This document shows, piece by piece, positions 22,697 through 30,580 of a stretch of 51,377 bases of DNA. Origin of the DNA: JBOGDS01 sp050743075 (lineage in GTDB: Bacteria > Actinomycetota > Actinomycetes > Jiangellales > Jiangellaceae); assembly GCA_050743075.1 (NCBI GenBank), contig JBOGDS010000022.1, forward strand, positions 1 through 51,377, in the 5' to 3' direction. Every line of letters begins with the position of its first letter. Positions within the stretch are counted from its first letter, which is position 1. The notes under the pieces are model-generated. The model was given only the letters and a program-made list of their open reading frames with translations, was not told the origin of the DNA and searched no databases. Made by a program: the position numbers and the translations under genes.

Positions 22697-23482
22697 GTGC
22701 GCATCGCGAGGTTCACGACCGACGAGGAGCCGCGGTTCGCCGCCGTCGGCGAAGACCACTCCGGCGAAACGGTGCTGGCCGTGCTCGAGGGCGACCCGCT
22801 CTACCGGCCGGTCCAACTCACCGGCGAGAAGGTGCCGCTCCACGACGCGCGCCTGCTGGCGCCGGTGCTGCCTCGCAGCAAGGTCGTGGGCGTCGGCCGC
22901 AACTACGCCGAGCACGCGGCCGAGCTGGGCCACGAGGTGCCGGCAGAGCCGTTGCTGTTCCTGAAGCCCAACACGTCGGTGATCGGGCCGGAAGAGCCGA
23001 TCATCCTGCCGTCACAGTCGCAGAGCGTGCACCACGAGGCGGAGCTGGCGGTCGTCATCGGCCGGGTGTGCCGGGAGGTGCCGCGCAACCGGGTCGGTGA
23101 CGTCATCCTCGGCTACACGTGTGGCAACGACGTCAGCGCGCGCGATTTGCAGGAGCGGGACGGCCAGTGGGCCAGGGCCAAGGGGTTCGACTCGTTCTGC
23201 CCCCTCGGGCCGTGGATCGAGACCGACCTGGACCCGGCCGATCTCGCGGTTACCTGCACCGTCGGCGACGAACCGCGGCAGTCCGGCCGGACGTCGCAGA
23301 TGATCCACGACGTCGCGGCGCTGGTGTCGTATATCAGCGAGGCCTTCACGCTGCTGCCGGGTGACGTGATCCTCACCGGGACGCCGGCAGGTGTCGGCCC
23401 GATCGTCGCGGGCGACGAGGTGTCCGTCACCGTCGAAGGCATCGGCACGCTCACCAACCGGGTGATCGCCGCCGGCCTCTAG
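22697..23482 (+). CDS. Fumarylacetoacetate hydrolase-family protein
   Basis: 261 aa. KVVGVGRNYAEHAAELG begins the FAH fold; the metal-binding acidic residues are in HHEAELAVVIGR and GNDVSARDLQERDGQWARAKGFD; LTGTPAGVG is the family C-terminal motif. Members hydrate, decarboxylate or tautomerise 2-oxo acids (for example acylpyruvase, oxaloacetate decarboxylase); substrate not predictable. Divergent from lacI but next to gltX, where FAH-family genes are common in actinobacteria, so not necessarily part of the sugar pathway. Confidence 0.88.
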   Translation: MRIARFTTDEEPRFAAVGEDHSGETVLAVLEGDPLYRPVQLTGEKVPLHDARLLAPVLPRSKVVGVGRNYAEHAAELGHEVPAEPLLFLKPNTSVIGPEEPIILPSQSQSVHHEAELAVVIGRVCREVPRNRVGDVILGYTCGNDVSARDLQERDGQWARAKGFDSFCPLGPWIETDLDPADLAVTCTVGDEPRQSGRTSQMIHDVAALVSYISEAFTLLPGDVILTGTPAGVGPIVAGDEVSVTVEGIGTLTNRVIAAGL

Positions 23483-23540
23483 CGATCGGTACTGTCGTCG
23501 GCAGCATCTTCCGACTCCGTGGAACCTGTGGTGATTCTCC

Positions 23541-25073
23541 GTGACGTCCGGCGACCCCGTCCTGGGTGACCTCGCTCCCAGCCAGGTCCGGGTCCGTTTC
23601 TCCCCCTCGCCGACCGGCAACCCGCATGTCGGGCTGATCCGGACGACGCTGTTCAACTGGGCCTTTGCCCGTCACTACGGTGGCAGCTTCGTCTTCCGGA
23701 TCGAGGACACCGACGCTTCACGGGACTCCGAGGAGTCCTACCACGCCATGCTCGACGCTCTGCGGTGGCTCGGGCTGCGGTGGGACGAGGGACCCGACGT
23801 CGGTGGTCCGCACGCTCCGTACCGCCAGTCGGAGCGCAACGGCACCTATGGCGACGTCGTGAAACGGCTGCTGGACGGCGGTTGGGCATACCACTGTTAC
23901 TGCACGACCGAGGAGCTCGACCAGCGCCGCGAAGCCGCACGCGCGGCCGGCCGGCCGAGCGGCTATGACGGTCACTGCCGCGCACTCGCCCCCTCGCAGG
24001 TCGAGGCCTACCGGTCCGCGGGCCGCGAACCGGTGCTACGGATGCGGATGCCCGACCGGACCGTTGCCTTCGACGACCTGGTCCGGGGCGTGGTGTCAGT
24101 CGACGCGGCCAACGTGTTCGACTACGTGCTGGTCCGGGCCAACGGCCAGCCGCTCTACACACTCGTCAACCCCATCGACGACGCCGTGATGGGCATCACG
24201 CACGTCCTGCGCGGCGAGGATCTGCTCTCGTCGACCCCACGGCAGATCGTGCTGCACGAGGCGTTGCGCGAGCTGGGAGTCGCCAGCGGGCCGCTGCCAC
24301 GGTTCGGACACCTGCCGCTCGTCACGGGGGAGGGTAACCGCAAGCTCTCCAAGCGCGCTCCCGAGTCGTCCTTGCAGCTCTACCGCGACCGCGGGTTCCT
24401 GCCCGAAGGGTTGCTCAACTACCTGGCGCTGCTGGGCTGGTCGATCGGCGACGACCGCGAGATCTTCTCCCTCGACGAGATGGCGGCGGCCTTCGACGTG
24501 ACCCGGGTGAACCCCAACCCGGCCCGGTTCGACCTGAAGAAGGCCGAGGCGATCAACGCGGTCTGGCTGCGCCGCCTGCCGGTCGACGCACTTGCTGACC
24601 GAATGGTCCCGTTCCTACAGGCGGCCGGTCTCCTCGCGGCCATGCCGACCGCCGAGCAACTGGCGCTGCTCCGAGCGGCCACGCCGCTGGTCCGAGAGCG
24701 GATGACCGCGCTGGCCGAGTCGGTCGGCATTCTGGGGTTTCTGTTCGCCGACGGCGACGTGCTCGAGGCCGACGAGTCGACGGTCTCCGAGGTGCTGTCA
24801 CCCGACGCGGCTCGGGTACTGGCAGCCGCACGACGTGCGGTGGCCGATCTGGGGGAGTGGACCACGGAGGCGATCGAGGCGGCTCTGCGCGCGGCTCTCG
24901 TCGACGGGCTGGGCCTCAAGCCGAAGCACGCCTTCGGTCCGGTCCGGGTGGCCGTCACAGGGCGTCGGGTGTCGCCGCCGCTGTTCGAGTCGCTGGAACT
25001 GCTCGGCCGAGAGCGGACGCTGGACCGGCTGGATACGGCAATACGACATGCCTCCGCCGATGGCGGATCATGA
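23541..25073 (+). CDS. gltX: Glutamyl-tRNA synthetase
   Basis: 510 aa, class I aminoacyl-tRNA synthetase. RFSPSPTGNPHVGLIRTTLF contains the HIGH-type motif (HVGL) and GNRKLSKR is the KMSKS-type loop (about residue 265). The C-terminal anticodon-binding helical domain is complete. No glutaminyl-tRNA synthetase is seen; actinobacteria usually use a non-discriminating GltX plus GatCAB. It starts at GTG 23541 without a good ribosome site. The stop TGA (25071-25073) is the first three bases of a palindromic element, and tRNA-Gln and tRNA-Glu follow. Confidence 0.96.
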   Translation: MTSGDPVLGDLAPSQVRVRFSPSPTGNPHVGLIRTTLFNWAFARHYGGSFVFRIEDTDASRDSEESYHAMLDALRWLGLRWDEGPDVGGPHAPYRQSERNGTYGDVVKRLLDGGWAYHCYCTTEELDQRREAARAAGRPSGYDGHCRALAPSQVEAYRSAGREPVLRMRMPDRTVAFDDLVRGVVSVDAANVFDYVLVRANGQPLYTLVNPIDDAVMGITHVLRGEDLLSSTPRQIVLHEALRELGVASGPLPRFGHLPLVTGEGNRKLSKRAPESSLQLYRDRGFLPEGLLNYLALLGWSIGDDREIFSLDEMAAAFDVTRVNPNPARFDLKKAEAINAVWLRRLPVDALADRMVPFLQAAGLLAAMPTAEQLALLRAATPLVRERMTALAESVGILGFLFADGDVLEADESTVSEVLSPDAARVLAAARRAVADLGEWTTEAIEAALRAALVDGLGLKPKHAFGPVRVAVTGRRVSPPLFESLELLGRERTLDRLDTAIRHASADGGS

Positions 25074-25122
25074 TCCACGGAGTCATGGTGGGCCTCTGGC
25101 GCCAGCCCTCATCCGTGGATCA
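25071..25122. repeat. Intergenic TGATC palindromic element, copy D
   Basis: TGATCCACGGA (25071-25081) pairs perfectly with TCCGTGGATCA (25112-25122) around a 30-nt loop. The gltX stop codon is formed by the first bases of the left arm. The arms share only the TGATC end with copies A-C, so it is the most divergent member; it may simply be a gltX terminator. Confidence 0.6.
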
Positions 25123-25148
25123 AGGCTGAGCCACGCCACCGCACGGGT

Positions 25149-25178
25149 TTGGAGCGTCTGCCCGCTGGCCGGTACCAT
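25149..25178 (+). promoter_or_regulatory. Promoter of the tRNA-Gln/tRNA-Glu unit
   Basis: TTGGAG (25149-25154) and TACCAT (25173-25178) separated by 18 bp resemble a housekeeping promoter and lie about 40 nt before tRNA-Gln. Confidence 0.45.
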
Positions 25179-25217
25179 TGCCAGGCTGGTCGGCCGGTGA
25201 GACCGTGCCCGATTCGG

Positions 25218-25289
25218 TGGGGTATGGTGTAATTGGCAGCACGACTGATTCTGGTTCAGTTAGTCTAGGTTCGAGTCCTGGTACCCCAG
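25218..25289 (+). tRNA. tRNA-Gln (CUG)
   Basis: 72 nt cloverleaf. The acceptor TGGGGTA pairs with TACCCCA (discriminator G); anticodon arm ACTGA-TTCTGGT-TCAGT gives anticodon CTG reading CAG; T-loop GTTCGAGTC is canonical. CCA is not encoded. Confidence 0.95.
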
Positions 25290-25349
25290 CGCAGTGTGGA
25301 ACCCGATCCGGGCCTCCGGTAGAGTTCCGCACCGCGACGTTCGTCGCCT

Positions 25350-25422
25350 GGCCCCGTTGTGTAGCGGCCTAGCACGCCGCCCTCTCAAGGCGGTAGCGCG
25401 GGTTCGAATCCCGTCGGGGCTA
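25350..25422 (+). tRNA. tRNA-Glu (CUC)
   Basis: 73 nt cloverleaf. Acceptor GGCCCCG pairs with CGGGGCT (discriminator A); anticodon stem CCGCC/GGCGG with loop CTCTCAA gives CTC reading GAG; T-loop TTCGAAT. CCA is not encoded. It lies 60 nt after tRNA-Gln, presumably in the same transcript. Confidence 0.95.
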
Positions 25423-25430
25423 CGCTGGTA

Positions 25431-25475
25431 AAGCGCCCCTCACCTGCAGAGATGCGGGGGAGGGGCGCTTTCGCT
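25431..25475 (+). terminator. Terminator of the tRNA unit
   Basis: AAGCGCCCCTC (25431-25441) pairs perfectly with GAGGGGCGCTT (25460-25470), followed by TCGCTTGTTC. It is 8 nt after tRNA-Glu. Confidence 0.75.
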
Positions 25476-25503
25476 TGTTCGGCCGTCACCGGCCCCGTTG
25501 ACA

Positions 25504-25638
25504 TCACTGGTTGGCGGTTGCCAGCCGGACGGCCACGCTGAGGAGGACCACGCCGGTGATCTGCTCGATCCGTGCCTTGACCTTCGGGCGGCGCAGCCAC
25601 CTGCCGAGGCTGTCGACGGCGGCGACGTACGTCCGCCT
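25504..25638 (-). pseudogene. C-terminal remnant of a LysE-family exporter
   Basis: The minus frame ends RTYVAAVDSLGRWLRRPKVK followed by ARIEQITGVVLLSVAVRLAT and a TGA at 25504, the last membrane helix of LysE/RhtB exporters. Upstream on the minus strand the similarity ends abruptly near 25638, where plus-strand LysR sequence begins. The N-terminal four-fifths of the gene are gone. Confidence 0.55.
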
Positions 25639-26037
25639 GATCCACCTGCTCGACGACCCGCTCTTCATGCTCACGACCGGCGGCGGCACCACGCTCGTCG
25701 AGCACAAGGACACACCCTGGGTCGCCGGCTGCGAGAGATGCCGCAGCCTCCTCGTCGAGATGTGCGAACAGGCGGGCTTCTCCCCGCGACTGGCGTACAA
25801 CCACCGACGACATGGTGGTTAATGCAGAGCCTGGTTGCCGCCGGCATGGGCGTCACCACGATCCCGGGGCTGGCGCTGCATGCCCACCGTCACCCGGCGA
25901 TCACCGCCACCCGGCTCCCGGTCCCGCCCCGCCAGATCTACGCGGCTACCTATGGCGACCCACCCGATCCTCCCGCGACCGCGGCATTGGTCGCCGCCCT
26001 GACCCAGGCCGCGGCGACACATGGCGCCGCAGACTGA
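25632..26037 (+). pseudogene. C-terminal, frameshifted remnant of a LysR-family regulator
   Basis: From about 25632 the sequence encodes the end of a LysR effector domain: LIHLLDDPLFMLTTGGGTTL, WVAGCERCRSLLVEMCEQAG, then TTDDMVV, then MQSLVAAGMGVTTIPGLALH. The three blocks lie in three frames; removing one extra A near 25798 and one near 25820 joins them. The HTH and first half are missing. TGA at 26035. Confidence 0.65.
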
Positions 26038-26215
26038 TCTCTGCCACGTCCGTGGAACGTCGGCGGCCCGGCTCGTTGTCGACTGGATCCGGCTGTCACC
26101 AGCCGTCACGAGTCATGCCTCGGCACGTACGTGTCCACGTTGCACAAAGTGATCAAGAGGCGAATGCTTCGTCTGCACCTGGCGGATGCCCCTGCCGTCA
26201 GGTGCCGCGCAGGGA

Positions 26216-26228
26216 TAGTCTGCGCGGC
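26216..26228 (+). promoter_or_regulatory. Leaderless -10 box of the antitoxin gene
   Basis: TAGTCT (26216-26221), 7 nt, then GTG 26229. No ribosome site. The rest of the gap 26038-26215 shows nothing I can identify. Confidence 0.45.
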
Positions 26229-26462
26229 GTGGATACGGTGGGAGAGTACGACGCCAGGGCCAACCTGCCCCGGTTGCTCGACGAGGTGGCCGACGGACGG
26301 TCCTACGTCATCACCAAGCACGGAGAGCCCGTGGCGAGGCTGGCGCCGATCCGGTCGGAGTCGGCTCCGGAGGAGCTCATCGACGCGATCCGGTTCGCGA
26401 GGACGGGCGTGCGACGCGGCCTGCTGTCGGTGCGCGAGATGATCGACGAGGCCAGGCGATAG
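26229..26462 (+). CDS. Phd/YefM-type antitoxin
   Basis: 77 aa. The N-terminal Phd fold is clear: VGEYDARANLPRLLDEVADG, then RSYVITKHGEPVARLAPI; the C-terminal stretch (LIDAIRFARTGVRRGLLSVREMIDEARR) would wrap the toxin. It probably binds its own promoter. It starts at GTG 26229 by the leaderless rule; GTG 26238 is possible. It ends 2 nt before the PIN toxin gene. Confidence 0.88.
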   Translation: MDTVGEYDARANLPRLLDEVADGRSYVITKHGEPVARLAPIRSESAPEELIDAIRFARTGVRRGLLSVREMIDEARR

Positions 26463-26464
26463 CG

Positions 26465-26884
26465 ATGCCGTTCGTTCTCGATGTCTCCGTCGCCATGGCG
26501 TGGTGCTTCGACGACGAGACAACGCCGGAAACCGAAGCGGTCCTCGACCGGTTCAAGGACGACACTGCCGCGGTACCGAACCTGTGGGAGCTCGACCTGG
26601 CCAACGTCGTCCTGGTGGCCGAACGCCGCCGGCGCCTCGCCGAGTTCCAAGTGACCCGGTTCATCGACCTCATGCACAGGCTGCCGATCACCGTCGAGGT
26701 GGCGCCGGCGGACTCGACCAGCGTTCTGGCGGCCGCCAGGAGGCATGACCTCTCCGCGTACGAGGCCGCCTACCTGGTGCTCGCCGAGCGCGAGGGCCTG
26801 CCGTTGGCGACCCGCGACGAGCGGCTGCTCGCGGCTGCCCGGGCGGCAGGAGTTCCGCTCCTGATCGAGCACGCGTCCACTTGA
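26465..26884 (+). CDS. vapC: VapC-type PIN-domain toxin
   Basis: 139 aa. A PIN ribonuclease with the expected acidic residues: FVLDVSVAMAWCF (first Asp), WELDLANVVLVAERRRR (Glu), DLSAYEAAYLVLAERE and LATRDERLLAAARAAGV (third and fourth acids). VapC toxins cleave tRNA or rRNA; the target is unknown. It is coupled to the Phd-type antitoxin and looks intact, unlike the remnants around it. Confidence 0.9.
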   Translation: MPFVLDVSVAMAWCFDDETTPETEAVLDRFKDDTAAVPNLWELDLANVVLVAERRRRLAEFQVTRFIDLMHRLPITVEVAPADSTSVLAAARRHDLSAYEAAYLVLAEREGLPLATRDERLLAAARAAGVPLLIEHAST

Positions 26885-26912
26885 CAAAGCTAAGTCTCAT
26901 AGCTTTGCGGCT
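26885..26912 (+). promoter_or_regulatory. TetR operator and leaderless promoter of the hydrolase operon
   Basis: CAAAGCTA (26885-26892) and TAGCTTTG (26900-26907) form a perfect inverted repeat with a 7-nt spacer. The right arm contains TAGCTT (26900-26905), a -10 box exactly 7 nt before the ATG at 26913. A bound repressor would block the promoter outright. TTGACA at 26881-26886 looks like a -35 but its spacing to this -10 is only 13 nt. Confidence 0.65.
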
Positions 26913-27626
26913 ATGACTACTAGCTATCTGAAGCGGCCGCAGGGCCGGATCGCGTATGACGTCACCGGCGCGGGCCCGCTTGTCGTGCGTGTGCCGGGCA
27001 TGGGCGACCTCCGGTCGGCCTACCGCTTCCTCGTTCCCCTGCTCGTCGATCCCGGCTACCGGATCGCGACGATGGACCTGCGCGGTCACGGCGACAGCGA
27101 CACCGGCTTCACCGAGCACGACGGATCGGCTGCAGGCTCGGACGTCCTCGCGCTCATCGAGGAGCTGGGTGGACGGGCCACCGTGATCGGCAACTCGCTC
27201 GGCGCGGCGGCAGGGGTGTGGGCCGCTGCCGAGCGCCCTGACCTTGTCAATGGGGTCGCCCTGCTCGGGCCGTTCGTCCGCGACATTCCGGTCAAGGCCG
27301 CCATCCGGCTGGTCATGAGGCTGATCGTGCAGAGCCTGCGCCGCTCCGAGTACTGGCGGGAGTTCGTGGCGACGACCAACAGCTCGCACGCCGCAGCCGA
27401 GGCACGGCTGGGCCAGGTCCGAGTGCCCGCCCTGGTCCTGATGGGCGGACGTGACCCCGACTTCCCCGATCCGGCAGCAGAGGCGCAGTTGATCGCCCAG
27501 CGGTTGGGCGGCGGCGCTGACGTCGTCATGGTGGCCGACGCCGGCCACTACCCGCAGGTCGAGTACCCGGAGACCGTCGGGACCGCGATCACGGCGCTGC
27601 TGGAGCGAGTGCACGCCGATGCCTAG
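26913..27626 (+). CDS. Alpha/beta hydrolase
   Basis: 237 aa. The nucleophile elbow is GNSLG (about residue 92), with DLRGHGDSD before it, GGRDPDFPD carrying the acid, and DAGHYPQVEYPE the catalytic His. A cap region is short. Substrate unknown; hydrolases controlled by a coupled TetR regulator often act on xenobiotics or esters. It overlaps the TetR gene by 8 nt. Confidence 0.9.
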   Translation: MTTSYLKRPQGRIAYDVTGAGPLVVRVPGMGDLRSAYRFLVPLLVDPGYRIATMDLRGHGDSDTGFTEHDGSAAGSDVLALIEELGGRATVIGNSLGAAAGVWAAAERPDLVNGVALLGPFVRDIPVKAAIRLVMRLIVQSLRRSEYWREFVATTNSSHAAAEARLGQVRVPALVLMGGRDPDFPDPAAEAQLIAQRLGGGADVVMVADAGHYPQVEYPETVGTAITALLERVHADA

Positions 27627-28191
27627 GGCGGGGCTCTCGACGGCCGTCGTCGTCGCCGAGGCGGCCACGGTCGCGGACCAGGTCGGATACGACCGGCTCA
27701 CCCTGGCCGCCGTCGCCCAGAGGTTCGGAGTTGCCTTGCCGAGCCTGTACAAGCACGTGCGCGGGCTCGACGGATTGCGGGCCGAGCTGGCCGTGCTGGC
27801 TACCCGAGAGCTGGGCGAAGCCTTGGCCAAGGCGGCAGTCGGGAAGGCCCGCGGTGAAGCGCTCCGCAGCATGGCGTGGGCACATCGCGGCTACGCGCTC
27901 GCGCATCCGGGCCGGTACGCAGCGACCGTGCGCGCGACGGCACCCGACGACGACCGGGCGGCCGAGCGCCTGGCCGCGGCCGATGAGGCTCTCGCGGTCG
28001 TCTTCGCCGTTCTGGAGGGGTACGGGCTGGGTGAGAACGACGTCGTCGACGCGGCACGGGCAGCGCGCAGTGCGTTACACGGCTTCACGTCGCTGGAAAG
28101 TGCTGGCGGCTTCGGGCTGAAACGCGACATCGACCGGAGCTTCGAGGCCATGATCGACGGCATGGATGTCGCCCTGCGTTCGTGGCGCTAG
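27619..28191 (+). CDS. TetR-family regulator (WHG-type C-terminal domain)
   Basis: 190 aa. HTH: LTLAAVAQRFGVALPSLYKHVRGLDGLRAELAV (about 30-62). The C-terminal region (LRSMAWAHRGYALAHPGRYAATV ... ARAARSALHGFTSLE) is the WHG ligand-binding domain. It probably represses its own operon through the inverted repeat at 26885-26907. ATG 27619 lies inside the end of the hydrolase gene. The 125 bp after it, before the convergent IclR gene, contain only a doubtful minus-strand frame. Confidence 0.92.
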   Translation: MPRAGLSTAVVVAEAATVADQVGYDRLTLAAVAQRFGVALPSLYKHVRGLDGLRAELAVLATRELGEALAKAAVGKARGEALRSMAWAHRGYALAHPGRYAATVRATAPDDDRAAERLAAADEALAVVFAVLEGYGLGENDVVDAARAARSALHGFTSLESAGGFGLKRDIDRSFEAMIDGMDVALRSWR

Positions 28192-28316
28192 CCATGAGCG
28201 CCGGCCGCGGCGGCCGCCCACGTCGGGTCGGGGGCGGGACCCAGCGGACGGCCGGCTCGGTGGACTGAAGGAACCACTCGACCGCCGCGGCGTCACGTTG
28301 GTCCACCGCAGGGACG

Positions 28317-29036
28317 CTATCCGTCGGCGCTGCGCAGCACGGTCGTCAGCCGCTCGGCTGCACCCAATACCGCCGCGGCGTGCATGCGGCCAGGCTGGCG
28401 CGTGAGCCGCTCGATCGGACCGGAGACCGACACGGCCGCCACCACCCGACCGCTGGAGGCCCGGACGGGTGCGGAAACCGAGGCAACCCCCGGCTCACGT
28501 TCGGCGACGCTCTGCGCCCAACCGCGGCGGCGAACCGCCGCGAGCATGGTCGCGGTGAAGCGCGCCCCCTGCAGCCCGCGATGCATGCGCTCGGGCTCCT
28601 CCCAGGCCAGCAGGATCTGCGCCGCTGAACCGGCCAGCATGGTCAACGTCGCGCCCACCGGGATGGTGTCGCGCAGCCCGGTGGGCCGCTCCGCGGAGGC
28701 GACACAGATTCTGTGATCGCCTTGCCGGCGGAAGAGTTGCGCGCTCTCGCCGGTGGCCTCCCGGAGTCTGGCCAGCACCGGCCCGGCGGCCGCCAACAGC
28801 CGGTCCTCGCCGGCTGCGGTCGCAAGCTCGCCCAGCCGGGGGCCGAGGATGAAGCGGCCATGCAGGTCGCGGGAGACGAGCCGGTGGTGCTCGAGCGCGA
28901 CGGCGAGTCGGTGGGCGGTCGGGCGGGCCAGGCCGGTCGAGTTGACCAGGTTGGCCAGCGTGGCCGGCCCTGCCTCCAGGGCGGACAGCACCCGAGCCGC
29001 CTTGTCCAGAACCCCGACTCCGCTAGAGTTGTCCAT
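28317..29036 (-). CDS. ndgR: IclR-family regulator, NdgR/AreB type
   Basis: 239 aa. Winged HTH: GVLDKAARVLSALEAGPATL, then STGLARPTAHRLAVALEHH; effector domain from ESAQLFRRQGDHRICVASAE to VSVSGPIERLTRQPGRMHAAAV. Divergent position beside leuCD is the hallmark of the actinobacterial NdgR/AreB regulator, which controls leucine and other amino acid genes. A 27-bp inverted repeat lies between the two genes. The minus promoter TTGTCA-16-GACAAT falls within it, giving autoregulation. Confidence 0.88.
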   Translation of the reverse strand: MDNSSGVGVLDKAARVLSALEAGPATLANLVNSTGLARPTAHRLAVALEHHRLVSRDLHGRFILGPRLGELATAAGEDRLLAAAGPVLARLREATGESAQLFRRQGDHRICVASAERPTGLRDTIPVGATLTMLAGSAAQILLAWEEPERMHRGLQGARFTATMLAAVRRRGWAQSVAEREPGVASVSAPVRASSGRVVAAVSVSGPIERLTRQPGRMHAAAVLGAAERLTTVLRSADG

Positions 29037-29045
29037 GACTCGATA

Positions 29046-29072
29046 TTGTCATCTCACCATGCGAGATGACAA
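29046..29072. promoter_or_regulatory. NdgR-type operator between ndgR and leuC
   Basis: TTGTCATCTC (29046-29055) and GAGATGACAA (29063-29072) form a perfect 10-bp inverted repeat with a 7-nt spacer. On the minus strand its arms supply TTGTCA and most of GACAAT (29050-29045), the probable ndgR promoter; on the plus strand it is 88 nt before leuC. Confidence 0.8.
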
Positions 29073-29160
29073 CTAGCGCCACACCGAACCGAGGACGAGC
29101 ATCCGTCCCTTCGTACGAGTGCGTCGAACTGCCTGTCGAACGTCGCGAGGAGGACCGGTC

Positions 29161-30576
29161 ATGGGCACGACCCTTGCCGAGAAGGTGTGGGATGCGCACG
29201 TCGTCCACCGCGCCGAGGGAGAGCCAGACCTCCTCTACGTCGACCTGCACCTCGTGCACGAGGTCACCAGCCCGCAGGCGTTCGACGGGCTCCGCCTCGC
29301 CGCCCGGACCGTACGTCGACCGGACCTGACGATCGCCACCGAGGACCACAACGTGCCGACGGTCGGCATCGACCTGCCGATCGCCGACCCCGTGTCGCGC
29401 ACGCAGGTGGACACGTTGCGGCGCAACTGCGCGGAGTTCGGCATCCCGCTGTACCCGATGGGTGACAGCGAGCAGGGCATCGTGCACATCATCGGGCCCC
29501 AGCTCGGGCTGACCCAGCCAGGATTGACGATCGTCTGCGGCGACTCGCACACGTCGACCCACGGAGCGTTCGGAGCGCTCGCGTTCGGCGTCGGCACGAG
29601 CGAGGTCGAGCACGTGCTGGCGACGCAGACGCTGCCGATGCGGCCGTTCAAGACCCTGGCGATCACCCTGGACGGCGAGCTGCGGCCGGGTGTCACCGCG
29701 AAGGACGTCATCCTCGCAGTCATCGCCGAGATCGGCACCGGGGGTGGCCAGGGGTACGTCGTCGAATACCGCGGCGAGGCCATCCGGGCCATGTCGATGG
29801 AGGCGCGGATGACGGTCTGCAACATGTCGATCGAGGCCGGCGCGCGCGCGGGCATGGTTGCTCCCGACGAGACGACGTTCGCCTACCTCAAGGACCGTCC
29901 GCGCGCGCCGCACGGCGCGCAGTGGGACGTCGCGTTGGAGGAGTGGCGCGTGCTGCGGACCGACGACGACGCCGTGTTCGACGCGGAGGTGGTTCTCGAC
30001 GTAGCCCAGATCGAGCCGTTCGTGACCTGGGGAACCAACCCGGGCCAGGGGCTGCCCCTGTCGGGATCCGTGCCGGACCCCGCGTCGTTCGCCGACGAGG
30101 GCGCCCGCAACGCCGCGGAGCGCGCTCTGAAGTACATGGCGCTGACGCCGGGCACGCCGCTTCGCGACATCGCGGTCGACACGGTGTTCCTGGGCTCGTG
30201 CACGAACGGCCGGATCGAGGACCTCCGCAGCGCTGCCCACGTCCTGCGTGGACGGAAGGTCGCGCCTGGTGTGCGCATGCTGGTGGTGCCCGGCTCGATG
30301 CGGGTGCGGGCCCAGGCCGAGAGCGAAGGTCTGCACGACGTCTTCCTGGACGCGGGAGCCGAGTGGCGGACAGCCGGCTGCTCCATGTGCCTGGGCATGA
30401 ATCCCGACCAGTTGGTGCCCGGCGAGCGCAGCGCGTCGACGTCCAACCGCAACTTCGAGGGGCGCCAAGGTCGAGGCGGAAGGACACACCTGGTCTCGCC
30501 GCTCGTCGCCGCGGCGACTGCGGTCACCGGACGACTCGCAGCGGCGTCCGACCTGTCCGAGCTCGTGGGGGCGTGA
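29161..30576 (+). CDS. leuC: 3-isopropylmalate dehydratase large subunit
   Basis: 471 aa. It is an aconitase-type [4Fe-4S] enzyme of leucine synthesis. DLHLVHEVTSPQAFDGLR near the start, ATEDHNVPT, CGDSHTSTHGAFGALAFGVGTSEVEHVLATQ, and the cluster cysteines in FLGSCTNGR and GCSMCLGMN are all present. ATG 29161 is preceded by GAGGAGG; the frame extends to 29119 but without a better start. leuD follows after 4 nt. Confidence 0.97.
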   Translation: MGTTLAEKVWDAHVVHRAEGEPDLLYVDLHLVHEVTSPQAFDGLRLAARTVRRPDLTIATEDHNVPTVGIDLPIADPVSRTQVDTLRRNCAEFGIPLYPMGDSEQGIVHIIGPQLGLTQPGLTIVCGDSHTSTHGAFGALAFGVGTSEVEHVLATQTLPMRPFKTLAITLDGELRPGVTAKDVILAVIAEIGTGGGQGYVVEYRGEAIRAMSMEARMTVCNMSIEAGARAGMVAPDETTFAYLKDRPRAPHGAQWDVALEEWRVLRTDDDAVFDAEVVLDVAQIEPFVTWGTNPGQGLPLSGSVPDPASFADEGARNAAERALKYMALTPGTPLRDIAVDTVFLGSCTNGRIEDLRSAAHVLRGRKVAPGVRMLVVPGSMRVRAQAESEGLHDVFLDAGAEWRTAGCSMCLGMNPDQLVPGERSASTSNRNFEGRQGRGGRTHLVSPLVAAATAVTGRLAAASDLSELVGA

Positions 30577-30580
30577 GGCC

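Noticed and set aside
26881..26886. TTGACA as -35 of the hydrolase promoter
   Set aside because: Perfect consensus but only 13 bp from the likely -10, too short for normal polymerase spacing; may be fortuitous overlap with the operator.
28085..28306. Minus-strand frame after ndgR with AVEWFLQSTEPAVRW, faintly like the start of a prenyltransferase-repeat protein
   Set aside because: It overlaps the 3' end of the TetR gene, has no further matching sequence and could be chance; at most a small degraded fragment.
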